From Micromonospora sp. LH3U1 (GTDB lineage: Bacteria; Actinomycetota; Actinomycetes; Mycobacteriales; Micromonosporaceae), in NCBI RefSeq assembly GCF_028475105.1, contig NZ_CP116936.1, positions 3,967,501 through 4,031,500 of the forward strand: 64,000 nt of DNA. The letters run 5' to 3'. Below the pieces are notes generated by a model. That model had not been told where the DNA came from. It was given only the letters and a program-made list of their open reading frames with translations, and did not search any database. This document shows, piece by piece, positions 15,917 to 24,061 of the stretch (the stretch's first letter is position 1; each line of letters begins with the position of its first letter). The position numbers and the translations under genes are program-made.

Positions 15917-16651
15917 ATGGCAACCCGGCTCGTGCAGATCAACATGAAGGCTCGCGACGACTCCGCGCTGGGCGGTTTCTGGGCGAAGGCGCTCGGCTGG
16001 GGAGTCTCCAGCGAGGGACCCGGCGTGACCAACCTCGAACCTGAGGGCTTCGTCTACCCCGACCCCATCGCTGTCTGCCTCGACCTCGTCGTCTCCCCGG
16101 AACCCAAGACGGTGAAGAACCGGGTACACGTCGACCTCGCCACCACCTCGGCGGCCCATCAGGCAGAGGTGGTCACGCGCCTGAAGGATCTCGGCGCGAC
16201 ACCCGCCGACGTGGGCCAGGGCGACGTCCCATGGACGGTCATGGCCGACCCGGAGGGCAATGAGTTCTGCGTGCTGGACCCCCGACCGCTCTACCGAGAC
16301 ACCGGACCGATCGCCGCGGTAGTGGTCGACTGCGTGGATCCGCGAGCCATGGCCCGCTTCTGGGGCGAGGCCACGGATTGGACCCTGCACGAGGTGACCG
16401 ACCACAACGCGGTATTGCGCTCCGCCAAGGGCGTCGGCCCATACCTGGAGTTCCTCCGCACACCCGATGTGAAGACCGTGTGGAACCGCGTCCACCTCGA
16501 CGTCCGCCCATACCCGGGTGACGACCTGGCGGCCGAGGCGGCCAGACTGCGGAGTCTCGGCGCCACCGCCATTGACCTGGGCCGCGATGTCCCGTGGACG
16601 GTCCTCGCCGACCCGGAAGGCAACGAATTCTGCCTCCTCACCCCAAGCTGA
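15917..16651 (+). CDS. tandem VOC (glyoxalase/bleomycin-resistance fold) protein
   Basis: 244 residues made of two similar VOC modules: residues 1-118 (RLVQINMKARDDSALGGFW ... VPWTVMADPEGNEFCVL) and 119-244 (AAVVVDCVDPRAMARFW ... VPWTVLADPEGNEFCLL). The repeated PWTV(M/L)ADPEGNEFC strand shows internal duplication. Members bind metals and act as glyoxalases, dioxygenases or drug-binding proteins; this subgroup is uncharacterised. It follows the LysR gene after 10 bp, but TAGCAT seven nt before its ATG suggests its own leaderless promoter. Confidence 0.83.
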   Translation: MATRLVQINMKARDDSALGGFWAKALGWGVSSEGPGVTNLEPEGFVYPDPIAVCLDLVVSPEPKTVKNRVHVDLATTSAAHQAEVVTRLKDLGATPADVGQGDVPWTVMADPEGNEFCVLDPRPLYRDTGPIAAVVVDCVDPRAMARFWGEATDWTLHEVTDHNAVLRSAKGVGPYLEFLRTPDVKTVWNRVHLDVRPYPGDDLAAEAARLRSLGATAIDLGRDVPWTVLADPEGNEFCLLTPS

Positions 16652-16794
16652 CCCAACCCCTCGTCACGGCACCGTCACGAGACCTCCCCAGGCCTGAAGG
16701 ACACTCCGCATCCGCAGCGTCACAGGACGTGTCCAGAGGACATCGTAAGCCGCACTCGTCGAAGGTCGAACCGCCCACCGCGGAACGTCGCGTC

Positions 16795-16861
16795 GATCCT
16801 GCAGTTTCGGCCGCCGATGCGCGTGAAATGCCCCCTATGCCGAGGCAGCAATTGCAAGATC
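16795..16861. repeat. intergenic palindromic element, family A, copy 1
   Basis: 67 bp. It begins GATCCTGCAGTTTCGG and ends TTGCAAGATC, so the termini pair with one mismatch. The left end and length match copies at 42896-42963 and 56675-56741. As with those, it lies between convergent gene ends, so it may act as a bidirectional terminator or belong to a REP-like repeat family. Confidence 0.7.
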
Positions 16862-16887
16862 GCGGAAGAGCACAGTGCGGCCCCGTC

Positions 16888-16956
16888 GATCATGGAGGCG
16901 TGGTGCCCGATTTGCTGCTCTTACGGCTATTTCTCCCCCACCACAACTCCATGATC
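16888..16956. repeat. intergenic palindromic element, family B, copy 1
   Basis: 69 bp bounded by GATCATGGAG (16888-16897) and CTCCATGATC (16947-16956). The arms extend to 18 nt (16888-16905 and 16939-16956) with two mismatches around a 33-nt loop. The second copy, at 23981-24049, has the same 69-bp length. Lies 26 bp from element A. Confidence 0.7.
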
Positions 16957-17049
16957 GGCGAGGCGGTGCGGGCCCCAGGAGACGGCTAGGAGCATCACCT
17001 CCAGCAGGACCGGCCAGGCCCACCCGCCGGCCACCGCCGGCCGAGAGCC

Positions 17050-17856
17050 TCAGACAACGTGGCTCAGGTAGCCGGCAATCGCCGCGTCCAGCACCTCCGC
17101 GCCCGGACGCGCCCACACCTCGGCGGAGAAGACCTCCACCTCGATCGGGCCGACGTAACCGGCCGCGTCCACCGCCTCGCGCAGCCGACGCAGCTCGATG
17201 CAGCCGTCGCCGGGCAGGGCCCGACCGAGCAGCACCCCCTCCGGCAGTGGCGTCACCCAGTCGCAGACCTGGAACGCGGCGATCCGGGCCCCCGCCCGTG
17301 CGATCTGCGCGTACACGGTGTCGTCCCACCACACGTGGTACGCGTCCACGACCACGCCGACCACCGTTGGGTCGAACCGTTCGGCGATGTCCAGCGCCTG
17401 GCTGAGAGTGGCGATCACACAGCGGTCGGCGGCGAACATCGGGTGCAGCGGCTCGATGGCCAGTCGTACCCCGGCCGCCGCCGCATGCGGGGCCAGCTCG
17501 CCGATCGCGTCGGCGACCCGACGCCGAGCGCCGTCGATGTCCCGGCTGGCGGACGGCAGCCCGCCGGACACCAGCACCAGCTCCGGGGCGCCGAGCGTCG
17601 CCGCCTCCTCGATGGCCCGCAGATTCTCCGCCCGCCAGTCGTCGGTGGAGAAGAAGCCGCCCCGGCACAGGGAGGTCACGGCGAGGCCGGCGTCGCGGAC
17701 CAGCTTCGCCGACCGGGCCAGCCCGTGCTCGGCGACCGGCTCCCGCCACAACCCGATGCCGGGTACGCCGGCAGCCACGCACCCGGCCACCACCTCGGTC
17801 AGCGGCCAGCGCTGAGCGGTCGCCTGGTTGAACGAGAACCGCTCCAGCCCGCTCAC
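17050..17856 (-). CDS. TIM-barrel sugar isomerase/epimerase
   Basis: 268 residues of the xylose isomerase-like (AP endonuclease 2) fold: RFSFNQATAQRWPLTEVV, LVLVSGGLP, VRLAIEPLHPMFAADRC with a metal-ligand Glu, VGVVVDAYHVWWDD with Asp and His ligands, and VEVEVFSAE with the last Glu. It probably isomerises or epimerises a keto-sugar or its oxidised product. The GTG start overlaps the stop of the upstream lyase gene (GTGA). Last gene of the three-gene operon under the LacI regulator. Confidence 0.82.
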   Translation of the reverse strand: MSGLERFSFNQATAQRWPLTEVVAGCVAAGVPGIGLWREPVAEHGLARSAKLVRDAGLAVTSLCRGGFFSTDDWRAENLRAIEEAATLGAPELVLVSGGLPSASRDIDGARRRVADAIGELAPHAAAAGVRLAIEPLHPMFAADRCVIATLSQALDIAERFDPTVVGVVVDAYHVWWDDTVYAQIARAGARIAAFQVCDWVTPLPEGVLLGRALPGDGCIELRRLREAVDAAGYVGPIEVEVFSAEVWARPGAEVLDAAIAGYLSHVV

Positions 17857-19006
17857 TGCTCAACACCCGCGACGGTGAACAGCGCCCGGGCGCGAGCGGC
17901 GGCCAGGTCGGCGTCGGGCAGCAGACCGGCGGCGTCGGCCAGGGTGAGCAGCGTCGCCAGGTGCGCCGGGGACCGGCCGGCCTGCGCGCCGGCGACCATC
18001 GTGAAGTGGTCCTGGTGCCCGGCCAGCCAGGCCAGAAACACGATCCCCGTCTTGTAGTGCCAGGTCGGCGCTGCGAACAGGTGCCGGGCCAGCGGCACGG
18101 TCGGCGCGAAGATCTCGGCGTACGCCGGCAGGTCCCCCCGGTCGAGGGCGGCCAACGCGGCGGCGGCGGTTGGCGCGATGGCCGCGAACACACCGAGCAG
18201 CGCGTCGGAATGACCCACCTCGTCGCCACGGATCAGCTCCGGGTAATGGAAGTCGTCACCGGTGTAGAGGCGCACCCCGGCCGGCAGGCGACGGCGCAGT
18301 GCGACCTCCCGGCCGGCGTCCAGTAGTGACACCTTGATGCCGTCCACCGTGGACTGATGCGCCTTGATCAGCTCGATCACCGTGTCGGCGGCCAGGTCCA
18401 GGTCGACCGCACCCCAGTAGCCGGTCAACGCCGGGTCGAACATCGGACCCAGCCAATGCAGCACGACCGGCTCCTCGGCGGCGGTCAGCAGCTCGCCGTA
18501 CACCCGGAGGTAGTCGTCCGGGCCGCGGGCAGCGGCAGCCAGGTGCCGGCTGCACATCAGCACCGGTCGCGCGCCGGCCGCGCGTACGTCATCGAGCTGT
18601 TCCCGGTAGGCGGCCGTGACCGCCGCCAGGGTGGCCGGGCCGGTCGGCAGTTGATCTGTGCCGACCCCGGCGACGATGCGCCCGCCCACCGCGCGGGCCT
18701 CGGCGGCGCTGCGGCGGATCAGCTCCCGGGTGGCCGGGTAGTCCAACCCCATCCCCCGCTGGGCGGTGTCCATCGCCTCGGCGACTCCCAGCCCGTACGA
18801 CCAGAGGTGCCGCCGGAACGCGAGGGTGGTGTCCCAGTCCACCACCGCTGGGGCACCCGGCACGTTCTCCCCGCGCGGGTCGGCGACCACGTGCGCGGCG
18901 GCGTACGCGATCCGGCTGGTTGCCGGCGCGTCCGGTCGGGCGAAGCCGCTCCCCCGGCCAGCCGGTGCCGCCGCCCGCCCGGCAGCACCACGTCGGCCGC
19001 GCTCAT
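17853..19006 (-). pseudogene. dihydrodipicolinate synthase-family lyase, frameshifted near its start
   Basis: The ATG at 19006 overlaps the stop of the preceding oxidoreductase (ATGA), and its frame reads SAADVVLPGGRRHRLAG. The family body, from SGFARPDAPATSRIAYAAAH to TWHYKTGIVFLAWLAGHQD, lies in another frame. The 1154-bp length is one base short of a whole number of codons; one more base in the C5 run at 18951-18955 restores a 384-residue protein. The DapA-like TIM barrel, with a probable Schiff-base Lys in VDGIKVSLLDAGRE, would cleave or form a keto acid. It could be a sequencing error, a real lesion or slippage. Confidence 0.8.
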
Positions 19007-20154
19007 GAGTGCAGCTCCGGCACCTCGACGCGGCCGCCCTCGCGGGCCGAACGCAGGCCCAGCTCGGCGAGCTGCACGCCGCGGGCGCCGGACAGAAAGT
19101 CCCAGCGGAACGGCTCACCGGCCACGACGTGCCGCAGGAACGCCTCCCACTGCACCTTGAAGCCGTTGTCGAACTCCTCGTTGTCGGGCACCTCGGCCCA
19201 CTGGGCGCGGAAGTCCTCGGTGGCCGGTAGGTCCGGGTTCCACACCGGCTTCGGGGTGACCGCCCGGTGCTGCACCCGACAGTTGCGCAGCCCGGCGACC
19301 GCGCTGCCCTCGGTGCCGTCGACCTGGAACTCCACCAGCTCGTCGCGGTACACCCGGACGCACCAGGACGAGTTGAGCTGCGCGATAACCCCACCGTCGA
19401 GTTCGAAGATGCCGTACGCGGCGTCGTCGGCGGTGGCCGGATAGACGTGACCGGCCTCGTCGACCCGTTCGGGCACATGGGTGGCGGTCACGCAGGAGAC
19501 GGCGGTGACCCGACCGAACAGCTCCTCCAGCACGTAATGCCAGTGCGGGAACATGTCGACCACGATGCCGCCGCCGTCCTCGGCCCGGTAGTTCCACGAC
19601 GGACGCTGAGCGGGCTGCCAGTCGCCCTCGAAGACCCAGTAACCGAACTCGCCGCGCACCGAGAGGATCCGGCCGAAGAAGCCGCCGTCGATGAGGCGCT
19701 TGAGCTTGCGCAGACCGGGCAGGAAGAGCTTGTCCTGCACGACACCGGTGCGTACGCCGGCCGCGTCCGCCGCCCGGGCCAGGTCGAGCGCGGCGGCGGT
19801 GTCCTCGGCCAGGGGCTTCTCGGTGTAGATGTGCTTGCCGGCCTCGATGGCCTGCCGGATCGCCTTCTCCCGTTGTTGGGTGACCTGGGCGTCGAAGTAG
19901 ATCTCGACGTCGTCGCGGGCCAGCGCCGACGTCAGGTCGGTGGTCCAGTCGGTCAGCCCGTGTCGTTCGGCGAGCTCCCGGAGCTTGGTCGCATTGCGCC
20001 CGACAAGGACCAGTTCCGGCCAGATGGTGGTGCCGTCGGCCAACGCCACGCCGCCGGATTCGCGGATGGCCAGCAGCGAGCGGACGAGGTGCTGCCGGTA
20101 GCCCATCCTTCCGGTCACGCCGTTGACGATGATGCCGATCGACCTGCGGGTCAT
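19003..20154 (-). CDS. Gfo/Idh/MocA-family oxidoreductase
   Basis: 383 residues. N-terminal Rossmann fold starts SIGIIVNGVTGRMGYRQHLV and the family core follows (AIEAGKHIYTEKPLAED, with the catalytic Lys in EKP). The C-terminal domain contains GGGIVVDMFPHWHYVLEELFG. Oxidises or reduces a sugar or inositol-like ring with NAD(P); substrate unknown. ATG 20154 is preceded by GGAGGG six nt away; the frame's extension to 20373 is discarded. First gene of the operon controlled from the LacI-type operators at 20325-20450. Confidence 0.88.
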   Translation of the reverse strand: MTRRSIGIIVNGVTGRMGYRQHLVRSLLAIRESGGVALADGTTIWPELVLVGRNATKLRELAERHGLTDWTTDLTSALARDDVEIYFDAQVTQQREKAIRQAIEAGKHIYTEKPLAEDTAAALDLARAADAAGVRTGVVQDKLFLPGLRKLKRLIDGGFFGRILSVRGEFGYWVFEGDWQPAQRPSWNYRAEDGGGIVVDMFPHWHYVLEELFGRVTAVSCVTATHVPERVDEAGHVYPATADDAAYGIFELDGGVIAQLNSSWCVRVYRDELVEFQVDGTEGSAVAGLRNCRVQHRAVTPKPVWNPDLPATEDFRAQWAEVPDNEEFDNGFKVQWEAFLRHVVAGEPFRWDFLSGARGVQLAELGLRSAREGGRVEVPELHS

Positions 20155-20324
20155 GGTGTTCCCTCCGTCGTGCTGGTCGTGCCGATCCGCGCACAGTGGT
20201 TGGCGGCCGCGCTGCCGAGCAACCCGCGCAGTCCGGGAGCCGGTCGAAGGGGGTCCGACAGCACCTGCGCGTGGTCGCGGTGTGCCGGAAGCTCGACCGG
20301 ACAGGTACGCTCCTCGGCGTAGCA

Positions 20325-20338
20325 GGCAAACGCTTTCC
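20325..20338. promoter_or_regulatory. LacI-type operator 1
   Basis: GGCAAACGCTTTCC agrees at 12 of 14 positions with GGAAAGCGCTTTCC, a common actinobacterial LacI-family operator. It lies about 170 bp upstream of the leftward sugar operon. Confidence 0.5.
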
Positions 20339-20436
20339 TGTGGAGCGTAGGTCGATCCCCCGACGGCAGACAAGGCCCTTCCTCGATCCGTTTCCAGCCC
20401 TCCAGCGGCATACCCGCGACCCAGGACCTCCCTGCG

Positions 20437-20450
20437 GGAAAGGGCTTTCT
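20437..20450. promoter_or_regulatory. LacI-type operator 2
   Basis: GGAAAGGGCTTTCT has perfect GAAAG/CTTTC arms and differs from the usual LacI-family operator mainly at the centre. It lies 63 bp before the LacI gene, consistent with autoregulation. The rest of the 358-bp spacer 20155-20512 holds no credible gene. Confidence 0.55.
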
Positions 20451-20512
20451 CTGCGGTACGGTGACGCTAGCCGGCACGGCGAAACGCCGTCAACAGACCG
20501 AGGGGGCGGGCC

Positions 20513-21577
20513 ATGGCGACCCTGTCCGATGTGGCACGCCGAGCGGGCGTCTCACCCGCCACCGCCTCCCGTGTGATCAACGGCAGCAGCAAGCCGGTGA
20601 CCGACGAGCTGCGCGAGCGGGTGCTCGCCGCCGTCGCCGAGCTGCAGTACGTGCCGAACGCACACGCTCAACTGCTGGCCCGCTCGCACCGCAGCGCGGT
20701 GGGCGTGATCGTGCACGACGTCTCCGACCCGTACTTCGCCGAGATCACCCGTGGGCTCCAACGCGTCGCCACGGACCAGGGCCGGTTGCTGATGATCTGC
20801 AACAGCTACCGGGACCCGGACCGCGAGCTGGAGTACGTGGAGCTGCTGCGCGGTCACCAGGTGGCGGCGTTGATCCTGGCCGGTTCCGGCTATCACGACG
20901 AGGCGTTCACCCGGCAGCTCAACGAGAAGCTCGCCGCCTACGAGGCCACCGGCGGGCGGGTGGCGGTGATCGGCCGGCACGAGCACTCCGGCGACGCGGT
21001 GATGCCGGACAACCGGGCCGGCGGCTACCTCGCCGGGCGGGAGCTGTGCGGGCTGGGGCATCGGGCGATCGGCGTGGTCGCCGGCCCGCGCATCCTGACC
21101 ACCACGACCGACCGGCTGGACGGCCTCCGGCAGGCCCTCACCGAGCAGGGCCGCGACCTGCCGGACCGGCGGATCCGGTACGCGGAGTTCGACCGCGACG
21201 GCGGCGCCGAGGCCACTGACCGTCTGCTCGACGCCGACCCGGACCTGACCGCGATCGTGGCACTCAACGACTCGATGGCCATCGGTGCGCTCGCCACCCT
21301 GCGGGCGCGTTCACTGGCCGTGCCGCAGCGGGTCTCCGTGGTGGGCTTCGACGACATGCCGATCGCCCGGGACGTGACCCCGGCGCTGACCACCGTGCGA
21401 CTGCCGCTGGTCGAGATGGGAGTGCGGGCGATGTCCCTGGTGCTCGGTGCGGAGGTCCCGACGCCCCGGGTCGAGGTGCTCCCCGCCGAGCTGGTCCGCC
21501 GTGACACCGCCGGTCCCGTCCCGCGTTCCACCACCGGCTCGGTGCCGCGCGCTCGGCGGGGTGACACCGCGTCGTGA
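20513..21577 (+). CDS. LacI-family transcriptional regulator
   Basis: 354 residues. The N-terminal HTH and hinge read ATLSDVARRAGVSPATASRV ... VPNAHAQLLARSHR. The periplasmic-binding-like effector domain follows (VGVIVHDVSDPYFAEITRG, VVGFDDMPIARDVTPALTTV). Probably represses the divergent oxidoreductase-lyase-isomerase operon and itself. The C-terminus is about 20 residues longer than usual and rich in Arg, Thr and Ser. Its stop overlaps the GTG start of the kinase-like gene. Confidence 0.92.
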   Translation: MATLSDVARRAGVSPATASRVINGSSKPVTDELRERVLAAVAELQYVPNAHAQLLARSHRSAVGVIVHDVSDPYFAEITRGLQRVATDQGRLLMICNSYRDPDRELEYVELLRGHQVAALILAGSGYHDEAFTRQLNEKLAAYEATGGRVAVIGRHEHSGDAVMPDNRAGGYLAGRELCGLGHRAIGVVAGPRILTTTTDRLDGLRQALTEQGRDLPDRRIRYAEFDRDGGAEATDRLLDADPDLTAIVALNDSMAIGALATLRARSLAVPQRVSVVGFDDMPIARDVTPALTTVRLPLVEMGVRAMSLVLGAEVPTPRVEVLPAELVRRDTAGPVPRSTTGSVPRARRGDTAS

Positions 21578-22593
21578 CCGGCGTCAGCCCGACGCAGCGT
21601 CCCCTCACGAGCGACGACGTGGCGTACCTGCTCCGCGCGTCGTTCGGGCCGCACGCCCGGGTCCGGGACGCCGGTCCGCTGGCCGGCGGCGGGTACGCGA
21701 CGGTCTGGTGGGCGCTGCTCGACGACGACCGCCGGGTGGCGCTGAAGCTGGCCCCGCCGGCCGGAACGCCGCTGCTGCGCTACGAACGAGGACTCTGCGC
21801 GGCCGAGGCTCGATACTTCCAACTCGTCGCGAAACATGCGCCGCAGGTTCCCGTGCCCCCGGTGTTGTGGCACGGCAGCGACCCCGCGTACGGCGAGTGG
21901 TTGGTCACCACGATGCTGCCCGGCCGGTCGCTGTCCGAGCTGGCCAAGGCCGACGTCGCGGTCGATGACAGCCTGGCGCGGTACGACCTCGGGGTGGCCC
22001 TCGCCGCGTTGCACCGGGTCACCGGCGATCGGTTCGGGTACGACGGCGGCCGGGCCGGCGGGCCGACCTGGCGGGCGGCGTTCACGGCGATGCTCGACGC
22101 GCTGCTCGCCGACGCGACCGACTGGCACGTTCGGCTGCCGGTGACCCCGGACCGCCTGCACACGCTGGTGGGGCGGCACGCCGACGTGTTGGACGAGGTA
22201 CGCCGCCCGGCGCTGCTGCACTTCGACTGCTGGGACGGCAACGTGCTGGCCGCGCCCGACCCGGACGGCCGGCTGCGGTTGCACGGCCTGGTGGACGGTG
22301 AACGGTTCCTCTACGGCGACCCGCTGCTCGACCTGGTCTCGCCGCTGCTCTTCCGGCGCGTCGAGGACGAGCCGGAGCATCCTCTGCTGCGCGGCTACCG
22401 CAGCGCTGCCGGCGAGCCGCTGGTGCTGGACGCTTCGGCGCGCCGCCGGCTCGGCCTCTACCGGCTGCACCTGTACCTGCTGATGACGGTGGAGATGCCC
22501 AGCCGTGGCATGACCGCGCGGAGCCATCCCGGGCGGTCCGCGCGGCTGGCGGCTCTGCTCGACGGGGAGATCGCCGTGCTCGACCGGGGTTGA
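21574..22593 (+). CDS. aminoglycoside phosphotransferase/fructosamine kinase-fold kinase
   Basis: 339 residues. Shows AGGGYATVWWALL as nucleotide loop, VALKLAP with the ATP-binding Lys, and the Brenner motif LLHFDCWDGNVL with catalytic Asp and metal-binding Asn. The metal Asp segment follows (LHGLVDGERFLYGDPLLDL). It phosphorylates a small molecule; cotranslation with a LacI regulator of sugar genes suggests a sugar-like substrate rather than drug resistance. Confidence 0.78.
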   Translation: MTGVSPTQRPLTSDDVAYLLRASFGPHARVRDAGPLAGGGYATVWWALLDDDRRVALKLAPPAGTPLLRYERGLCAAEARYFQLVAKHAPQVPVPPVLWHGSDPAYGEWLVTTMLPGRSLSELAKADVAVDDSLARYDLGVALAALHRVTGDRFGYDGGRAGGPTWRAAFTAMLDALLADATDWHVRLPVTPDRLHTLVGRHADVLDEVRRPALLHFDCWDGNVLAAPDPDGRLRLHGLVDGERFLYGDPLLDLVSPLLFRRVEDEPEHPLLRGYRSAAGEPLVLDASARRRLGLYRLHLYLLMTVEMPSRGMTARSHPGRSARLAALLDGEIAVLDRG

Positions 22594-22598
22594 CGCGC

Positions 22599-22631
22599 GG
22601 GTGGCGTCCGACGTGTGGTCGGACGCCACCC
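22599..22631. terminator. strong bidirectional hairpin
   Basis: GGGTGGCGTCCGAC (22599-22612) pairs perfectly over 14 bp with GTCGGACGCCACCC (22618-22631) around a 5-nt loop. It sits exactly between the convergent kinase (ends 22593) and fasciclin (ends 22640) genes and should end both transcripts. Confidence 0.8.
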
Positions 22632-22639
22632 GGCCTCGG

Positions 22640-23302
22640 TCAGGGCAGGTCGATCGGGCGCAGCACCCGGTCCACGGCGTGGGCGATCTGCCGGTTGCCC
22701 TTGTTGACGTCGTAGGAGATGACGCGCGCGTCACGGTCGTTGGTGTCGGCGTCGACAAGCCGCACCTGGCGGAAGAAGTACAGGTAGGTGCGCACGTCGA
22801 CCTCGACGGCCGAGCCGAGCGCGGTGGTCAGGTCCGTGCCGTCGGCCCGGATCGCCGTCTTGCGATCGATCGTGGCGCCCGGCACCACGTGGTAGAGCAG
22901 CACCGACTCGACAGTGTCGATGCCCAGCCCGGCGACGGCGGTGAAGGCGGCGCTCTCACTGGGCAGCTTCCGGGACTGCGTGATCTCGCGTACCAACTGC
23001 TGGAAGGCGGCGTCGTTGGGAATGAACGCGGTCAACGCGACGGTGCCGTCGGTGAGCACCTTGACCGGGGAGTTCGGCTTGGCCTCCAGCACGGCCAGCA
23101 CGGCCGCCGTCAGCACGTCGAAGTCCCGCGAGTTGCGGTCGAAGCCGCTGGTGTCCTTCGTGAGCACCGCGGCGAGTGAGGTCGTGCCGAGCGGCTTGGC
23201 CTTGCCGGTCGCCTGAGCGGCCGGCACAGCGATGGCCGTGGTGGCCAGCGCCGTGGCCATGGCGCCCACCGCCATCCTGGCGGCGAGTCGTGCGATCTTC
23301 AT
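22640..23302 (-). CDS. secreted fasciclin (FAS1) domain protein
   Basis: 220 residues. Sec signal peptide (ARLAARMAVGAMATALATTA, cleavage near AAQATG), then one FAS1 domain with TAFIPNDAAFQQLV and VLLYHVVPGATIDRK, the two conserved FAS1 boxes. FAS1 proteins mediate extracellular adhesion or matrix contacts. Start at 23302 with AAAGG upstream; the longer frame to 23509 is unsupported. Confidence 0.9.
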   Translation of the reverse strand: MKIARLAARMAVGAMATALATTAIAVPAAQATGKAKPLGTTSLAAVLTKDTSGFDRNSRDFDVLTAAVLAVLEAKPNSPVKVLTDGTVALTAFIPNDAAFQQLVREITQSRKLPSESAAFTAVAGLGIDTVESVLLYHVVPGATIDRKTAIRADGTDLTTALGSAVEVDVRTYLYFFRQVRLVDADTNDRDARVISYDVNKGNRQIAHAVDRVLRPIDLP

Positions 23303-23400
23303 CAGCGGGCCTTTCGTCGAAGCGACGGATCCGTGACATCTCGTCACGATCCATGCTTCGCACCAGGTAGGCCGCGTGGATGCACCTGCGGATAAACGGA

Positions 23401-23430
23401 TTGTCCGGGGCTCCTGCCAGCGCCTAACCT
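23401..23430 (+). promoter_or_regulatory. sigma70-type leaderless promoter
   Basis: TTGTCC (23401-23406), an 18-nt spacer and TAACCT (23425-23430) form a good housekeeping promoter. The -10 box ends 6 nt before GTG 23437, so the mRNA should start at the start codon. Confidence 0.55.
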
Positions 23431-23436
23431 CCCCCG

Positions 23437-23922
23437 GTGCTGATTCGGGAGTTCGTCGACCGGGACTGGTCGCAGGTGTGGCCGATCGTCGAGGAGGTGA
23501 TCCGGGCACAGGAGACGTTCCCCTACGACCCGGCGATGACCGCCGAGCAGTCGCACGGCATGTGGGTCGAGGCGGCGCCGGGGCGGACCGTCGTGGCGGT
23601 CGACGGCGAGCGGGTGCTGGGCACCTCGAAGATGGGCACCAACCGGCCTGGGCCGGGCGCGCACGTGTCCACCGCGAGCTTCATGGTCGCCGCCGACGCG
23701 CGGGGCCGGGGCGTGGGCACCGCGCTGTGCCGCGACGCCCTGACCTGGGCCCGCCAGCAGGGGTACGCCGGCATGCAGTTCAACGCCGTGGTGGAGACCA
23801 ACCGGTCGGCGGTGGAGTTGTACCGGCGGGAGGGCTTCGAGGTCGTCGGCACCGTGCCGGGCGCGTTCCGGCACCCCACCCTCGGCCGGGTCGGCCTGCA
23901 CGTGATGTACCAGGAGTTCTAA
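23437..23922 (+). CDS. GNAT N-acetyltransferase
   Basis: 161 residues, single GNAT domain. The acetyl-CoA motif is STASFMVAADARGRGVGTALCRDAL, and the C-terminal part (NAVVETNRSAVELYRREGFEVVGTVPGAFRH) resembles the phosphinothricin/amino-acid acetyltransferase group. Substrate unknown. The GTG start has no Shine-Dalgarno element, consistent with the leaderless promoter just upstream. Confidence 0.83.
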   Translation: MLIREFVDRDWSQVWPIVEEVIRAQETFPYDPAMTAEQSHGMWVEAAPGRTVVAVDGERVLGTSKMGTNRPGPGAHVSTASFMVAADARGRGVGTALCRDALTWARQQGYAGMQFNAVVETNRSAVELYRREGFEVVGTVPGAFRHPTLGRVGLHVMYQEF

Positions 23923-23978
23923 GCCCGAGCCCCGCCCGCCTGCTCGCGCCCCGCCCGAGCCCCGCCCGCCTGCTCGCG
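23923..23978. repeat. 26-bp direct repeat after the acetyltransferase stop
   Basis: A 26-bp unit (starting GCCCGAGCCCCGCCCGCC) occurs at 23923-23948 and, identically, at 23953-23978, a 30-bp period. It lies between the acetyltransferase stop and palindromic element B. It is probably a local duplication; copy number may vary between strains. Confidence 0.7.
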
Positions 23979-24051
23979 TCGATCATGGACTTGTGGTGGT
24001 GTGCAAAAGGGGCGTGCATTCACAACGCGCCCACCATAAATCCATGATCGA
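23979..24051. repeat. intergenic palindromic element, family B, copy 2
   Basis: Arms 23979-23999 and 24031-24051 match at 19 of 21 positions (TCGATCATGGA ... TCCATGATCGA). The core from GATC to GATC is 69 bp (23981-24049), the same as copy 1 at 16888-16956. It sits between convergent genes and probably serves as a two-way terminator. Confidence 0.72.
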
Positions 24052-24061
24052 CCAGGAGGGC

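Larger units (their letters stand above)
16652..17049. other. non-coding spacer between convergent genes
   Basis: About 400 bp without a credible gene. It holds an imperfect dyad right after the VOC gene (CTCGTCACGG 16660-16669 against CCGTCACGAG 16672-16681), one copy of palindromic element A (16795-16861) and one copy of element B (16888-16956). I see nothing recognisable in the rest. Confidence 0.6.

Noticed and set aside
18940..18960. Programmed -1 frameshifting in the lyase gene
   Set aside because: The C GGG GGA heptamer is a poor slippery site, and two other genes show the same one-base deficit at C runs, so an assembly error is simpler.
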